The notes: generated by a model from the sequence alone, not told the origin. DNA of 64,000 nucleotides from Neocallimastix lanati (nom. inval.) (GCA_016946835.1 JACVTC010000014.1:1351001-1415000); one strand, 5' to 3'; positions 1 through 13,450 are shown, counted from the first letter of the stretch. Translations and numbers: made by a program.

Positions 1-928
1 CTTCCCATGTTAATATGAGTCATAAAAATTTCCTAAAAACTTATTCAATTGAATCCTCACAAGAATTAGAAAAAATTAGAGAAAATCAAGCTAATAAATT
101 TGTTAGACGTGGTCATAAATTATTTTACTGTGTTCTTTACCTTTCCCCAGGTGACTATCATCACTTCCATTCACCAACAAATTGGATCATTGAAAAGCGT
201 AGACATTTTTCAGGTATATATTAATATTATAATAAAATAAAGATAAAAATAAAAAATAAAATATATATAAAATAAAAAAAAAAAATAAAAATATAAAAAT
301 AGTAATAACAAAATCAATTCTATTTATATATATATATATTAAAAGGACATTTACTTAGTGTATCTCCAGCAATTGTTAATTTAGTTCATAATTTGTTTGC
401 TGTTAATGAACGCGTTGCTCTTATTGGTAGATGGAAATATGGTTTCTTCTCAATGGTTCCGGTTGGTGCTACTAATGTTGGGTCTGTTGTTTTAACTATA
501 GATGATGTAAGCATTAAAACAATATATATATTTATTATTCGTTCTATTATATATTATTAATGCACCTATTTTTATACAAACATTTATTCATCTTTTTTAA
601 CTTATTTTTTTTTTATTATTTTTTTATTATTATTTTTATTATTTTTATTATTTTTTATTTTAAATAATATATCTAGAAATTTAAAACTAATGTACCATAC
701 CGTAAACAAGTGGTTAAACGTAAAGCAGTTAAATATGGTGTCTATACTGAACAATCTTATGATCATATTTCACCTCTTATTAAAGGTATACCAATTCATC
801 GTGGTGAAGAATTAGGTGGATTCCAAATGGGTTCAACAGTTGTATTAGTTTTCGAAGCACCAAAAAGCTTTAAATTCAATATTAAGCCACATCAAAAAAT
901 TAATGTTGGTGAAGCTATATCCAATTAG
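1..928 (+). CDS. PSD1: Phosphatidylserine decarboxylase, Psd1 type (3' part; 5' end outside window)
   Basis: The enzyme converts phosphatidylserine to phosphatidylethanolamine; Psd1-type enzymes sit in the inner membrane of mitochondria or derived organelles. Spliced model: exon <1-213, 346-506 and 677-928, with GTATAT and GTAAGC donors and AG acceptors, phases 1 and 0, giving 207 codons in frame before TAG. Visible motifs are GDYHHFHSP (active-site His region) in the first exon, [18 protein letters not shown] in the second, and [19 protein letters not shown] near the end. The last contains the self-cleavage site between G and S that creates the pyruvoyl group. The usual LGST is MGST here. 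The reading frame is open to base 1, so the targeting sequence and N-terminal part lie upstream of the window. Family assignment is secure; organelle location is inferred. Confidence 0.93.
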
Positions 929-956
929 TTGAATGTCTTTAAATATGGAATTATTA

Positions 957-995
<39 letters not shown>

Positions 996-1979
996 AATTA
1001 AATCAAATTACCCAATTATATTTATATAGAGGAATTGTCATATTTATTAAAGAAATAAATAATTAATTTTAAATTCAAAAATAATTAGAAAATTATATGT
1101 ATATGCCGAAATATCAATATATATATATATAAATATTTAATTATAATAATTTAATTATAATTAATTAATAACAATCAAATAATAACAAAATAAATAAAAG
1201 AACACAATATTTATTTATAAATATTTAAAAAAATATAATAAATGATATAAAAATAAAAATTTTATATAAGAATTTTTTATTTATTTATTTATTTATTTAT
1301 TCATTATTATTGCTATTATTATAAGTTATAAGAAAATTAATAATTAATAATTAATATATATACAATTATTATTGATTTTAATATTTTTAACTATATTTAA
1401 TTATACCGAAAAATTTTTATTATATTTAAACCTTCATAGTTTCACATACAATTATAAAATTGATATAAATGATTTATCATAATATAAAATCCAATTATTA
1501 TAAATATTTATGATTTATATATTAATATACATACATTACTTAATATAATACAGTATTCTTTGTATAATTCATTAACGCTAGTACCTTGTTTTGTTTTTTT
1601 TAATACTTTATAGGATAAGTACATGTACAAACATAAAAATATAATTAAAATTTGAGAAAAATATATATATATATTATATAAAAAAGATTTAAATAATTTT
1701 ATATATTACAGAGTAAATAATTAATAGTGGAAGATAAATGAATTATAATTAAATATAACTTCTAAAATTAAAAAAAAAAAAAAAAAGTGCTTAATTTTAT
1801 TATAAAATAGTATAATAATTTGTTGTTATTGCTAGTTATAAATTGAATATAATTTCTACATAAATATAATTGAAAATTGAAATAAATGTTAAAATTTTCT
1901 GTGATTATTCATAAATTATAAATTATATAAAGTTTTGTTTTACTAAAAAAATAATAAAATAATAATTAAGAAAAAGAAA

Positions 1980-2014
<35 letters not shown>

Positions 2015-2269
2015 AGATAATAAATTAATTTAAATATATATATATAATTATAATTCAATAATTAAGGCTATAAAAAAAAATTTTTTTTATTTTAATATAG
2101 TAATAAATTTCATTATAATTTAAATTAAAATTATGTATATTAATTTTTTTTTATAGGATATTTTAATATTTTTTTATAATAAAATATAAATAATTATATA
2201 AATCAATACTATATAATTGTTAGTTTATTTTATATACGAATACAGAAAAATCTTAATTTTCTAAAATTG

Positions 2270-2300
<31 letters not shown>

Positions 2301-2389
2301 ATTAATAAAAAATAAAAAAAAAAAAACAGCAGTATAATAATATAATCATAAATAAAAAAATTAAGGGATTAGAATGATATTAACGATTA

Positions 2390-3010
2390 AATTTTGTAAT
2401 GTTCTTGTTCTACTTTAATTTTAGCTGCTTCTCTCCATGAAGAATAAAAGTAAAAAATAGTGAAAATTTAGAAATCATTAATGTTATTCCTACTATCTCT
2501 AATACAGAATTTATATTAATGAAAATTGGCCACCACATGCATTTTATATTAATCCCAATATTATGAAGAACATTCTGTAAAGTTTGAATTAGAAGAATAT
2601 CAAAAGTTCTTTTAAGTTATTGTTCAAAAAATTTACTTTATTATATACAAATATATATTTATATTCAACTAAATATTTAATAAAAGATTCATTTTTGTTA
2701 TTCTTACAAAGATTTATTAAAATGAAATTATTAATAAGATCGTTTCCATTAAATTTGGGCCGATTTTAATTAAATATTTTACTACGGATTCTCTTTTAAA
2801 TTATTCTTATTTTATCAAATTTTTTAATTTTATTTCCAGAAAATTTAAAAATTTAAGATAATTACTAATCCCATAAGTTAAGGTATAAGTTATCTTTATT
2901 ATTATATAATAAAATATTTAATTCTTTCCTGTCTTCATTTTCTAGAGAAGTATCATTTATTAATAATACTTTATTATACTATAATTTACTCTGAACTTTG
3001 TAAAGATTAA
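2390..3010 (-). pseudogene. Decayed ankyrin-repeat-like gene remnant
   Basis: Reading the minus strand gives ankyrin-like phrases in broken frames. From about 2790 downwards one frame gives ESVVKYLIKIG. After a shift of one base, NGNDLINNFILINLCKNN follows, then NESFIKYLVEY, and the frame runs about 57 codons to a stop near 2600. Upstream, around 2880-2935, another piece reads DRKELNILLYNNKDNLY and ends in a stop. The helix-like rhythm (xxVVKYLIxxG, then LxxxCKNxNxxxIKYLVE) is typical of fungal ankyrin repeats. There is no continuous ORF and no convincing start, so I treat it as a pseudogene. Base composition is less extreme than in the flanks. The family call is tentative. Confidence 0.42.
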
Positions 3011-3270
3011 AATAATTCAAATGAAAATTCTATTTTATTAAAATAAGTTTTATGAATATAATAATTTATAATTTAATATATTCTGTTGTATATTAAATAT
3101 ATATGGTGGATATTTTATATTTTATATAAATATTTATAATTTTCAAAATTTATTATGATAAATTATAATTAATTGTCATTATCAATAAACATAAATATTA
3201 ATATAATTATTTCTTTTATTTCATAATGAAGTGATTATGCTAATAATGGTACATTATAATATTACTTAAC

Positions 3271-3376
<106 letters not shown>

Positions 3377-5021
3377 TTTACTAAATCAAAACCCAAATTA
3401 TATAATAAATATATTAATTTAACTAATAAAATTTTCTTTCAACGTAATATTAATGTAACAAAGAATCTGTTGTAATGAGTGACTTTCCAAAAAGAATTTT
3501 CGAATCATTTATGTAGTTGAAATTTTTAAGGATATACTTTATAGATATTAATTATTTTAATATTTTAAAATCCTTATAATAAATAAATAAATAACTAAAT
3601 AAATATATATATATAAATATATAAATAAATAAATAAAATAATTGTAATAATTAAAAAATAATAAAATTATATTATATATAAAAATTATAAATAACAATAA
3701 TATAGTTAATATATAAATATGAGTAATATAAAAAGCTTATAAATATTAATAATTTAATATTTATGTATATTTAATAATATTAAAATTTGATTTAATATAT
3801 CACTTTTTAATTATTATATATTATAAAAGTAAATTCTATTGTTAATTTATATATTATTTAATTATTTAATTATTTCATTATTATAATTAGTAATTTCAAT
3901 ATTTTTTGATTTAATTTTTAAGAAAAAAAATTAAAAAAATTAATATTAAATTAATAAACCAAAGTTCCTTTATTTATTTATTTTTTTTTATATTTCATTT
4001 TATTTTTTATATTTTTATTTTATTGAAATTACTTCTCATATATTCATAATATATATATATATATATATTTATAAAAAAAAAGGAAAAAAAAAAATTAAAG
4101 TTTTCTATCAAACAAAATACATTTATATTTTTTTTTTTTTTTTAAAAAAAAAACTTATTAAATATTATAAAATTTATATATTTATAATTTAGGAAGAAAA
4201 ACATATAAACAAAATAATATCATACCCATAGTTATCAATTCATCTATTACCTAAAGTTTCTTTAATATATATATATATATTTTTTTTATTGATATAATTA
4301 ATATATTTACTTAATCTAAACTATTCTCTTAATATTTTTTTAATAATAAAGTAATATTAAGGTAAAACAAATTTCAAAATCAAATGACAAATATAAATGT
4401 TTATACATTTATATAAATACTTATTTATTTAATATCTCTTTTTACAATATAATATTTATACATATATTTTTTATTAGTAATAAGATTAATAAAGCATGTA
4501 TATAAAAAAAGGAAAGGAAATAATTAAATTTTATGTTATTAAAGATATCAATAAATAAACAAATAAATAAACACCTTGATATAAATAATTAATTATTTAA
4601 TTTATTATTATTTTATTATATTATTATTATTATTTTTTAAAAAAAAGATAGCATTAAATATGTATAATAAAAGTATTTAATAATTATATTAATAAATTAA
4701 AAATTCAAATTCCAAATTCATATTTTATATAACATATTAATTAATAATATTAAATAAAAAAAATAAAGAATATATATACTCTTATAGTTTTAAAGATATG
4801 AAATTATATTAATTTAAAGATAATATTGATATGAATTATTATAATTGTAAAAGATATTAACTAATATGAAAATTATTAACAATTTAAAATAATTATTATT
4901 TATAGTAGTGGAATAAAAATATATAATAATTGAAGATATATTAAAATTAATATCTTAATAAATGTAAATTGTTTTATTGAATATTATCTATAATATTAAT
5001 TATAAATAAATATAATAGTAA

Positions 5022-5211
5022 ATGCCAGCTCCACCAAAACCACGTAAGATTGTTGTTTTAGGGGCTCCAGCAGTTGGAAAGGTATATATTGTGATGTTAA
5101 ATTATAATATATCCACAATAAATTGAAAAATCATTAAAATTAATTAAAACTTACTAATAGATATTTTTATTATATATGAACAATTATTTATACACAATTC
5201 TACTAATACTA

Positions 5212-5243
<32 letters not shown>

Positions 5244-5831
5244 CTATTTGTTATTGTTTTATTATATTTGATATTATTATATATAATATAATGTAATAAA
5301 TAATGTTTATTTAATACTAAAAAAAAGTCCTCCTTAACAATCAGATTTGTTGAAGATAAATTTGTTGATAATTACTATCCAACTATCGAATCTTCTTATA
5401 CTAAAGTAGTTAAGCATAAAAATCAAGAATATGCCTTAGAAATTAATGATACTGCTGGACAAGATGAATTTTCTATTCTTAATAATAAGCATTCCATAGG
5501 TACTCATGGTTATGCTATTGTCTATTCTATTACTTCTCGTGATTCATTTAATTTATGCGAAACTATTCGTGATAAGATTTTAAATTATACCGGTACTGAT
5601 TGGGTTCCAATTGTTTTAATTGGTAATAAATGTGATTTAGAAGCTCAACGTCAAGTGAGTAAGGACGAATTAGCTGCCTTAGGTCAAAAATGGAAATGTA
5701 GTTATATTGAAAGTAGCGCTTTCTCAAACACCAACATTTCTAAAGCTTTTGATGCTTTAATTGGTGAAATAGAAAAATTAGATGGAGATTCTGGTGCTGA
5801 ATCAAACTCTGGCGGCTGTACTATTCAATAA
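5022..5831 (+). CDS. rheb: Rheb-like Ras-family small GTPase
   Basis: A Ras-superfamily switch that in other eukaryotes activates TORC1 on endomembranes. Two exons, 5022-5081 and 5328-5831 (donor GTATAT, acceptor AAAG), encode 187 aa, close to the 184 aa of human Rheb. The intron splits the P-loop directly after its lysine (GAPAVGK | SS). Other motifs are the switch I/effector region FVDNYYPTIESSYTK, the G3 box DTAGQDE followed by FSI, the G4 box NKCD, the G5-like ESSA, and a C-terminal CTIQ CaaX box, for which Gln favours farnesylation. The order FVEDKFVDNYYPTIE ... DTAGQDEFSI ... GYAIVYSITSRDSF is much closer to Rheb than to Ras or Rap. The P-loop is odd: Pro and Ala occupy the positions of Ras G12 and G13, where Rheb usually has Arg-Ser. 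Neighbours give no functional hint. Confidence 0.92.
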
Positions 5832-5839
5832 ATCATATA

Positions 5840-5870
<31 letters not shown>

Positions 5871-5900
5871 ATTATACTTAGAAAAATATTAATTGTAAAA

Positions 5901-6075
5901 TAATTTATACATATAATAAATATATATATAAATTTATAAAGATCATAAAAAAAAAAATAGTATGATTTTTAGTTTAGTGGATATTAAAAATAATATATAT
6001 ATAATTTATTGTATAGTATTGTATAGATTAATATTAAAGTTTTTTCTTTTCTTTTTTTTTTTTTTTATAATGAAA

Positions 6076-6107
<32 letters not shown>

Positions 6108-6260
6108 ATAGCTTGTAGAATAATTTATACTTATAATAAATATATATATAAATTTATAAAGATCATAAAAAAAATTAGTATAATATTTCTAGTTTAGCGG
6201 ATATTAATAATATATATATATTATATTGTATAAATCAATTTGAAAGCTTTTTCTTTTCTT
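5901..6260. repeat. Imperfect tandem duplication 3' of the Rheb-like gene
   Basis: A block starting at 5901 recurs from 6121 with a period of 220 bp. Both copies contain taatttatac, a shared aatttataaagatcat segment, a tag-tttag-ggatatta element and a ctttttcttttct tract. The copies differ by scattered substitutions and by different simple-repeat inserts, so the duplication is not recent. Confidence 0.75.
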
Positions 6261-6320
6261 TTATTATTATTATTATTACTATTATTACTATTACTATTAT
6301 TATTATGAAAGAATAAATAA

Positions 6321-6412
6321 TTATAATAAATAAAAAATCTTATATTCAAAAAATTTCACTAAAAAAATTATAATAAATAAAAAATCTTATATTCAAATAA
6401 TTTCACTATATG
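6321..6412. repeat. Two-unit 47-bp tandem repeat
   Basis: Two adjacent units (6321-6367 and 6368-6412) share ttataataaataaaaaatc and the following tatattcaaa and atttcacta, with only a few differences. Intergenic, no coding content. Confidence 0.8.
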
Positions 6413-6475
6413 AAAAATTTAGTATAAAAATTTGTCTCTTATTTATAATTATAAATAAACAAAAATTCTTATTTC

Positions 6476-6477
<2 letters not shown>

Positions 6478-6516
<39 letters not shown>

Positions 6517-6582
6517 TAATAATAATAACAATAATAATAATAATAATAATAGTAGTAGTAGTAGTAGTAGTAATAATAATAG
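6478..6582. repeat. Compound (AAT)n/(AAC)/(AGT)n microsatellite
   Basis: An AAT array interrupted by AAC units and followed by seven AGT-type units. It lies between the Rheb-like gene and the Asn-rich gene and is outside any supported CDS. Confidence 0.9.
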
Positions 6583-7284
6583 AATAAGAAGTGAAGTAGT
6601 ATTTTAAATCAATTGATCAATAAATAATTAAAATAAGATATAATTTCATAATCCAAAATTTGTAATTAAATGTTTATTAAAAAATTTTTTTTTTATTCAA
6701 AACATATAGAGTGATTATAAAAATTTTATATTTTATTTTTAAGTAAATTATTTTAATTTTGGTAAAATCTATTTTTTAAAGCACAAAACTAATTTTTATT
6801 ATTATTGGAATAGGAATGGATATGTAAAAAATAAGATATGAAAATATTTAAATATTTCATATTATAAATTATATCTATGTATTTAATTTTATAATATTAT
6901 AAATTTAATTTATATACATATATGTATTTTTTAAAATTAATTAAAATTTATTAATTAAATTTTAATTTAAAATATATTTTTTTATTCTATATTATAAAAA
7001 AATATAAAATAAAATTTAATTTTTTTTTTAAATTTATAATTTTCATTTCATACTATGTAAACTAGTATTACAAAAAACTTGTATTAGATTATAATTTATT
7101 GTTATAATTAATATAACATAGCAATAAAAAATATACAATATTATAAAATTAGTATTTTTTTAATACACAATATTTCTTCCTCTTTTTATATATTTTTGTT
7201 TTTATATAATAATTATTCTTATTATTATTTTTATATGTTTTAAATATTGATAAAATTTATATATATATATATATTTAATTAATA

Positions 7285-7682
7285 ATGGCATATTCATACT
7301 ATCAAACAGCAGGTAATTTTTATAATGACAATAAAATAATATTATGTGAATAAGTTAAGAAATAGTACAAAAGGAAGTAATTATTAAATTATTTATTAAT
7401 TTCTTAATTCTTATTATAATATTCTTATTTCTATAACAACATAATATTTAGCCAGACTTGGTTTTGGTATTCCCAATGAAAATGAAATTTTAAATTTGAA
7501 TATAAAAAAGGATTACAGATATAAGAAATTTGACATTACTGGTGCTCCAATTGAAAATACATACTATAATGATAAAATTACAAATGATAAATTGAATGAA
7601 TTAAATGAAAAATCTACTAGGAGATTATCCTCTGAGTATAATATGAATAAATATAATAATAACAATATCTATAACAACATCA

Positions 7683-7732
<50 letters not shown>

Positions 7733-7991
7733 CGGTATCACAATAATAACTTCCATACAAATCAATTTACAGATAATATCTCTGAAATATTTTATAGTAA
7801 TTATTATAATTCTCCAAAAAGTTATGATAATCAATCTAATTCTGAAATTGATAATAAGACAAATGATACTGTTAATAGTTTGAATGAAAATAAAAAAAAT
7901 TTCAACACGACTAATAATAACATTAATTATTCAAATCTTTCTAATATTTCAAAAGAAAATTCTTCGTTCACCAATCATAATATTGATTTGA

Positions 7992-8079
<88 letters not shown>

Positions 8080-9100
8080 AAATGTAAAATTCTCTGTCAA
8101 TTCATTAATTAATAATAATGAAAACTACCCAAATCAACATTATGAAAAGTCAGAAAGTACTCAAAATAATACCAATAATAGTATAAATGACAATAACAAT
8201 AATCATAAAAATGGTGATAATAGTAATTATAGTAATAGTAATAATAACAACAACAATAATAATGATGATCTTATATATGAAAGGCCAATTAAAAGAGATG
8301 ATAGTTCTTACGCACCTTTAAAAATAACAGAAAATACAGAAAATGAAAAATTTAATTTAAACCATTCTACATCATATAAAAATAATGGGAACAGTAGTGT
8401 AGAACATTATAATAAAATATCACAGGAAAGATTTAATGATAAAAATTTACGTTACTTTACTGAAAACAGTTACTATAACAGCATCAATCCTATCAATAAT
8501 TATCCTATAACAGAAAGTAAAGCTAAAAATGTAATTAATAATGATTACTATAATTATTTATTATCAAATCAATATAGAAGTAATAATTATGATAATAACA
8601 ATAATAAAGGAACACTCTCAGAAAAAAATTATAATACTAATGATCTTCAAAAAAGAATTAAATCTTTAAATATTGAAGATAAGGATGAGACCGTTAAAAC
8701 TGATAATATTGAAACAAATATTGATAGATTACATCATATTGATATTGAAAAAAGAAGACTTTATGATAATTATATTAATGGTAATAATGAGAAAGAAAAT
8801 GACCATTCTTATTGTAGTATAAATACAAATATTCGTAGTCGTGACTATAGTCCTATAAATTCATTAAGTAAATCGGGTTCTTTAGATTTAAAAAGGTTTA
8901 ATTATAAATTACCATCAGTTAATAATGAAAATAAATTTGAAAGTTTAAGTGATAAACCTACCAATGGATACAATATAAGTAGTGATAATAATGTCAGTAA
9001 TAATGCCAATATAAATAATAATAACAATAATAATGGTAATAATGATATCATTGAAAATAGTAATAATAATAATAGTAATAGTAATAATGATATCAATGAA

Positions 9101-9183
<83 letters not shown>

Positions 9184-10224
9184 TAATCATAATAATTATA
9201 ATTATGAGAAAAATAATATATATAATCAGTCAAATTATTATGAAAATAGTTTGAATAATCTTTACATTCATAGCATTAATAATATTAATAATGACAATAA
9301 TAATGAACAAAATAATATTAATAATCGATCAAATTATTATGGAAATAGTATGAATAATACTAATAGTAATGATATTATTCATAATAACAGTTGCAATAAT
9401 CATAAAAAGTTATCTAGTACAAGTAATTCTCTTTCTTTAAATACAAAACAACATACTCTTGAAAAAAAACAAAACAATAATAATATTATAAAAAATGATA
9501 ATGATGTTGGCGGGTATGAACATATTTATATAAAAAATAATCCAAATCCTAATTTATACGATATGCGTTATTATCAGCGATTAAATTCATCTAAAAGAGT
9601 TTCTGATTTACTAGGTGGTCTTAATGTAGAATTAGAAAAGTAATTAACGGAAATTTTTAGATAAATTAAAAATAATAAATAATATATACAAGCTTAACTT
9701 TTTCTTTATATTTACTTTTCTTTTTATTTGTTTTTTTATTTTTTTTTTTTAAAAAAAAAAAATAAATAATATAAAATAAAATAAAAAATAATTTTATATT
9801 ATTTATAATATACATTTTTTATAGTGAGGATATTTCTAATACTGATGAAACCACCACGAGCAACAATAAAGAGCTTAGAGTAGACAGTAACATCATGAAT
9901 ATAATTTAAATATACTCATTAAAATTAATAACAAATAAAATTAATAATGTATTAAATATTAAAATATATTTTTATTAATAATAGGAAACAAAACTATTAG
10001 TAATATGCTTAAAGAATTTAGTAAAACCAATAATGAAAATCAACAGCTAAAACTAGAAATGCAAATTCAAGAAAGAAAAATTTCTAATTTGGGTAATTTT
10101 GTTCTTTTTATAAATGAATTTATATATATTTATAATAAATAATCATTAATTGATTATATATCATATAAATATTATATATACTTCATAGATAAAAAAGAAA
10201 ATATTTTATATTTGTTTTTTCTAT

Positions 10225-10271
<47 letters not shown>

Positions 10272-10398
10272 TAACAAAAGAAAAAGATCTAAAACTCTAT
10301 AAATCTGAGAACATAAATCTTAAAAATCAATTAGAAGAAAAGGAAAAATTAAGTATAACAGTATTAAAGGATAAAAAACAGAAAACGTATTAAATTCT

Positions 10399-10453
<55 letters not shown>

Positions 10454-10886
10454 TTTTTGAAATATAATTTAAATATCTATCATGAAAAAATAAATAAAGA
10501 AAAAATGAATAATATTTTAGTAATAAAAAAATTTTTTTTTTTTTATTTATTATATCTTCATTATCTAAAAAAGGGAAAATCTAGAATTTCTTTATAATGA
10601 TTGTCAAACAAAATTACATAATGAAAAAGAGGAAAATAAAAATTTATTAAAATATATTGAAAATCTTGAGAAGGAACTTAAAATATCTAAAGATGTAAAT
10701 ATCATATTTACTTAATTATTTATATATTATTACAACTATTAATTATTTTAATATTACTGTTTCATACAATGCAATCCTTATTAAATAATTAAATATACAT
10801 ATATATTTCCAATAAAATTTTTAAATGATAATAACCATTAGCTTCTCAAAAATCGCTATATATCTTCTAGATCTAATATTTTATAG
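7285..10886 (+). CDS. Asn-rich protein with C-terminal coiled coil, function unknown
   Basis: I do not recognise a family. Spliced model of seven exons: 7285-7312, 7452-9639, 9825-9886, 9985-10092, 10281-10386, 10574-10694 and 10842-10886, all GT...AG, total 2658 nt (885 aa). It starts MAYSYYQTA, continuing ARLGFGIPNENE in the large exon. That exon is dominated by Asn homopolymers, the three longest encoded by AAT arrays at 7687-7734, 7996-8078 and 9098-9180. Between them lie S/D/E/Y-rich stretches. A more conserved-looking patch, YYQRLNSSKRVSDLLGGL, precedes the splice at 9639. Exons 4-6 encode a highly charged heptad-like region (for example LKLYKSENINLKNQLEEKEK) consistent with a coiled coil. 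The last exon is the weakest part of the model; without it the protein would stop seven codons into the intron, at 10713-10715. A scaffold or cytoskeletal role is only a guess. Confidence 0.72.
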
Positions 10887-10988
10887 TATGCTTTTATGCT
10901 TTAAAATATTAAATAATATTATAATATTTTTTATGGACGAAATAATGAAAAATTATATAAAAAATAGGATCATAAAGATAATATATAA

Positions 10989-11032
<44 letters not shown>

Positions 11033-13450
11033 ATAATAATAATAATATTAATAATAATAATAATAATAATTAAAAGTTTTAAAATTATAATAATAAATCA
11101 TTTATCATAAAAATATTTATTTATTTATTTATTTATTATTTACTACTTTTTATTATTTATTTATTATTCATTATTAATTATTAATTATTAATTATTAATT
11201 AATTATTTATTATTTATTATTTATTATTTATTATTTATTATTTATTATTTATTATTTATTATTTATTATTTATTATTTATTATTTATTATTTATTATTTA
11301 TTATTATTTATTATTTATTATTTATTATTTATTATTTATTATTTATTATTTATTATTTATTATTTATTATTTATTATTATTAATTATTTATTAGTACATT
11401 TTAATAAAATTTATTAAAATATCATACTATATTTTAAGTCAAATAATTTTACAGATTTCTAAAAAAAAGTTTCAATCTTTTATTTATATAATATATTAAA
11501 ATATATTTGTTATATATATTTATATATTTCAACTATTTATGCTTCATTTATTAATAATATATTAAAGTTTTAAAAACTATTTTTCATTTATATTTTAAAA
11601 AAAAAATAATAATAATAAACTTTAAATTTTAATCGATTCTTTAATTTTTAACTTTTTATATATATATATATATTTTTTTTATTTTTTTATAATTTTTTTT
11701 TATAATTTTTTTTTTATAATTTTTCTATAATTTTTTTATTAATTTTTTATTAATTTTATTCTATTAAAATAATATTTACATAATATATACAAAAGACATC
11801 AATAAATTATACTGTAAAAAAAAAAGCATTGCTTAAAATTGGCAAGAGCAATGTAGTGAAGGTAGTGAAGGTATTACTTATCATATGATGATTGGAAATA
11901 ATTATTGTTCTTATCGTTGTACATAATTAATTCATATTTAGTATTTGACGGCAAAAATTTATCATAATATTAATAATATCAAATATATTTAAAGTATGGA
12001 CTATAAATCAAGAAAAGATATAAAATAAAACATTTTTGATTTTTTTCATAATTAACTGATAGTAAAGCTGTTAAAAAAATAATGATAATAATAAAATATG
12101 AAAAATAAATATCTTGACAGCCATACTCTATTTTAAAAATAAATAATAAAATATTAGGGATGATTATCGTTTTTATATTAAATATAATAATTTCTTTTTA
12201 ATATATTAATTAATTAAAATTAATTATCCTAGAATTATTACAAATTAATTAAATTTTTATTATGGAAATTCGTTAAAAAAAAAGCATCTAAAAGATATAT
12301 TAATAAACAACTTATAATAAAAATTTTATAAATTATTAATTATTACTAAATATAATAAAAATAATAATAATTATATTTTTATAATTAATGTTACATATGT
12401 ATTAATATTTTTTTTTTTTTTTTTTTTTATTATAAACTTTTTATTTTTATTATTTTTTATCACCTTATTTTATTTCAATTCATAAAACAATTTTATAAAA
12501 CAAATAATAAAAACAAAAGTAAATAATTGTATGTACTTTTTTAAATAGTTAACAAATATATAACAATAAAGAAAGCAATATTGTCAAAATAAAAATAAAA
12601 TGAATTAAAATATTTTTTTATAATAAAAAAAAAAAATAATTCACTTTTTTTTTTTTTTACAATTTTAAAATTTATATATAACTTACTAAAATATATAAAA
12701 TTTAATTCACTATAGAAGAATATATAAATATAAACAATAAGATAAATGAAAATTTATTATTCAAATTTCAAAAAATATTATTAATTATAACTTTTTTTCT
12801 TTCCATTTTTGAGAATTTAAACTAATTCAAAAAATAGAGTCATATTTGAATTACCAAAATAATAGTAATAATAATATACATATACATTTCTCATATAGAA
12901 ATCTATTAAAAATTCATCTATATATTTACATAAAGAATTATTACTTTTTTTTTTTCATCAATAAAGTTTATAATAAATATTGTATTATTATTATTATTAC
13001 TTTTAATTATTTACCTATAATAGCTATCATAATAATAATAATAATAATAATATATTATTATTATTATTATTATTATTGAATTTTAACATTTCATTTTGCA
13101 TTTCATGAATTATTTTTAATAAAATAATTTATTAAAATCCTCATACATATAAAGATAAAAAATATATTATATTATATCCTTAAAGCTTTTATTATTACAT
13201 GGTTAACTAACAAAATAGTATATACTCATTTAATATATAAAAAAGAAATAATAATAATTTTAATTTTATCCAAATTTTATTTAAAATCTAAATTTCGAAA
13301 TTAATTTATTGTAATAAATAGATAAAGTATAATATTTATTGTTTATTATTACAATAATTAAATTTATAATAATCATTACAATAAAAATAAATATAAAATT
13401 TTTATTTTTATAATATTCCAAGAACAAAAAAAAAAAAATATTAATAATAA
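10887..13450. other. Intergenic stretch with microsatellites and a heptamer array
   Basis: Contains a poly-A/AAT tract (10992-11060), a long TATTTAT heptamer array (11201-11396, listed separately), a short Cys-containing open stretch at 11840-11926, and poly-T and AT runs. ORFs here such as poly-Lys or poly-Ile/Tyr strings are by-products of simple sequence. I see no supported gene. Confidence 0.7.
11201..11396. repeat. (TATTTAT)n heptanucleotide minisatellite
   Basis: About 190 bp of nearly perfect 7-bp units, with a few six-base interruptions, preceded by a shorter TTAATTA-type array from about 11171. Not coding. The period of seven sets it apart from the 3-bp and 4-bp arrays in the rest of the window. 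Confidence 0.92.

Noticed and set aside
8945-9254. Long ORFs of poly-Ile on both strands over the Asn-rich exon
   Set aside because: They are the other frames of AAT/ATT arrays inside the supported Asn-rich CDS and have no other content.
10825-11073. ORF ending in poly-Lys and poly-Asn
   Set aside because: Made of simple sequence (A run, AAT array). Its start overlaps the possible last exon of the Asn-rich gene in a different frame.
12846-13079. ORF rich in Ile and Tyr
   Set aside because: Low-complexity translation of ATT/ATA repeats, no homology recognised, no codon signal.
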